DNA of 64,000 nt from Virgisporangium aurantiacum (GTDB taxonomy: Bacteria; Actinomycetota; Actinomycetes; Mycobacteriales; Micromonosporaceae): positions 124,001-188,000 of the forward strand of contig NZ_BOPG01000033.1 of assembly GCF_016863635.1 (NCBI RefSeq), in the 5' to 3' direction. The notes below the pieces were generated by a model. The model was given only the letters and a program-made list of their open reading frames with translations, searched no databases and was not told the DNA's origin. This document shows, in pieces, positions 63,889 to 64,000 of this stretch (positions are counted from its first letter, which is position 1; each line of letters begins with the position of its first letter). The position numbers were made by a program, and so were the translations under genes.

Positions 63889-64000
63889 AGTCCGGATGCT
63901 AACTGACTGAAAATCCAGGATCTTGACAGTCGCCGATGTCTGCGCGGAGTCTGTTTACCAGCCAGTAGCTTCCGGCAGCCGCCCGGTAGAAAGCCTCCCG

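Overview
The window is chromosomal DNA from a high-GC actinomycete. Very high third-position GC, many GTG starts, leaderless genes, Tat/Sec-secreted carbohydrate enzymes, FG-GAP and discoidin-type secreted proteins and a STAND/LuxR regulator all fit Micromonosporaceae (Micromonospora/Actinoplanes/Dactylosporangium-like). This assignment is inferred from style, not from a marker gene. I saw no rRNA, tRNA, CRISPR array, integrase or insertion sequence.

Layout. (1) 1-1659: the end of a TPR protein and a TenA-like protein. (2) 1.7-16.5 kb: a catabolic locus with two DegT-type PLP aminotransferases, two DHDPS/NAL-type lyases, an epimerase-like and a Gfo/Idh/MocA oxidoreductase, a sugar-type ABC importer without its own ATPase, two amidohydrolase-type proteins, a secreted beta-propeller and one winged-helix regulator. 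Five similar inverted-repeat sites lie in its promoters, so it looks like one local regulon. (3) 16.6-20.0 kb: a DUF1269-like protein, pyroglutamyl peptidase and a chemotaxis receptor. (4) 20.0-27.1 kb: a 2209-residue secreted RHS/YD-repeat protein ending in a HINT domain and a short unrecognised tail, followed by a small gene in the position of an immunity gene. (5) 27.2-30.2 kb: a divergent LysR/SDR pair and a PadR/GyrI-like pair with a perfect 20-bp palindrome. (6) 30.3-32.6 kb: a STAND regulator with its LuxR HTH at the N-terminus.

(7) 32.5-42.4 kb: ten minus-strand genes, all nine junctions overlapping. They encode a flavin reductase with an extra C-terminal domain, an unknown protein, an ABM-like protein, an SDR, an aromatic-amino-acid-decarboxylase-type enzyme, a class V aminotransferase, an HpaB-type flavin monooxygenase, a zinc-type dehydrogenase, an ATP-grasp ligase and an MFS exporter. 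This has the content of a compact biosynthetic operon for a hydroxylated aromatic amine or amide without NRPS or PKS, and it is my leading candidate for an undescribed system. (8) 42.5-47.3 kb: a SnoaL-like protein, a secreted EEP-fold phosphodiesterase, a beta-helix/FG-GAP protein and an ArsR-SRPBCC-DHFR-like operon. (9) 47.5-55.5 kb: several hypothetical genes, a discoidin-DUF1996 protein with a DUF305-like partner, and an epimerase divergent from a GATase1-AraC regulator. (10) 55.6-63.9 kb: secreted degradative enzymes (GH43-like, S8 protease, alpha-amylase with CBM20) and a LacI regulator, with LacI-type operator candidates at several promoters.

Two copies of a long-armed hairpin repeat (5155-5224 and 62751-62823) share their arms but have unrelated loops; they look like a dispersed palindromic element.
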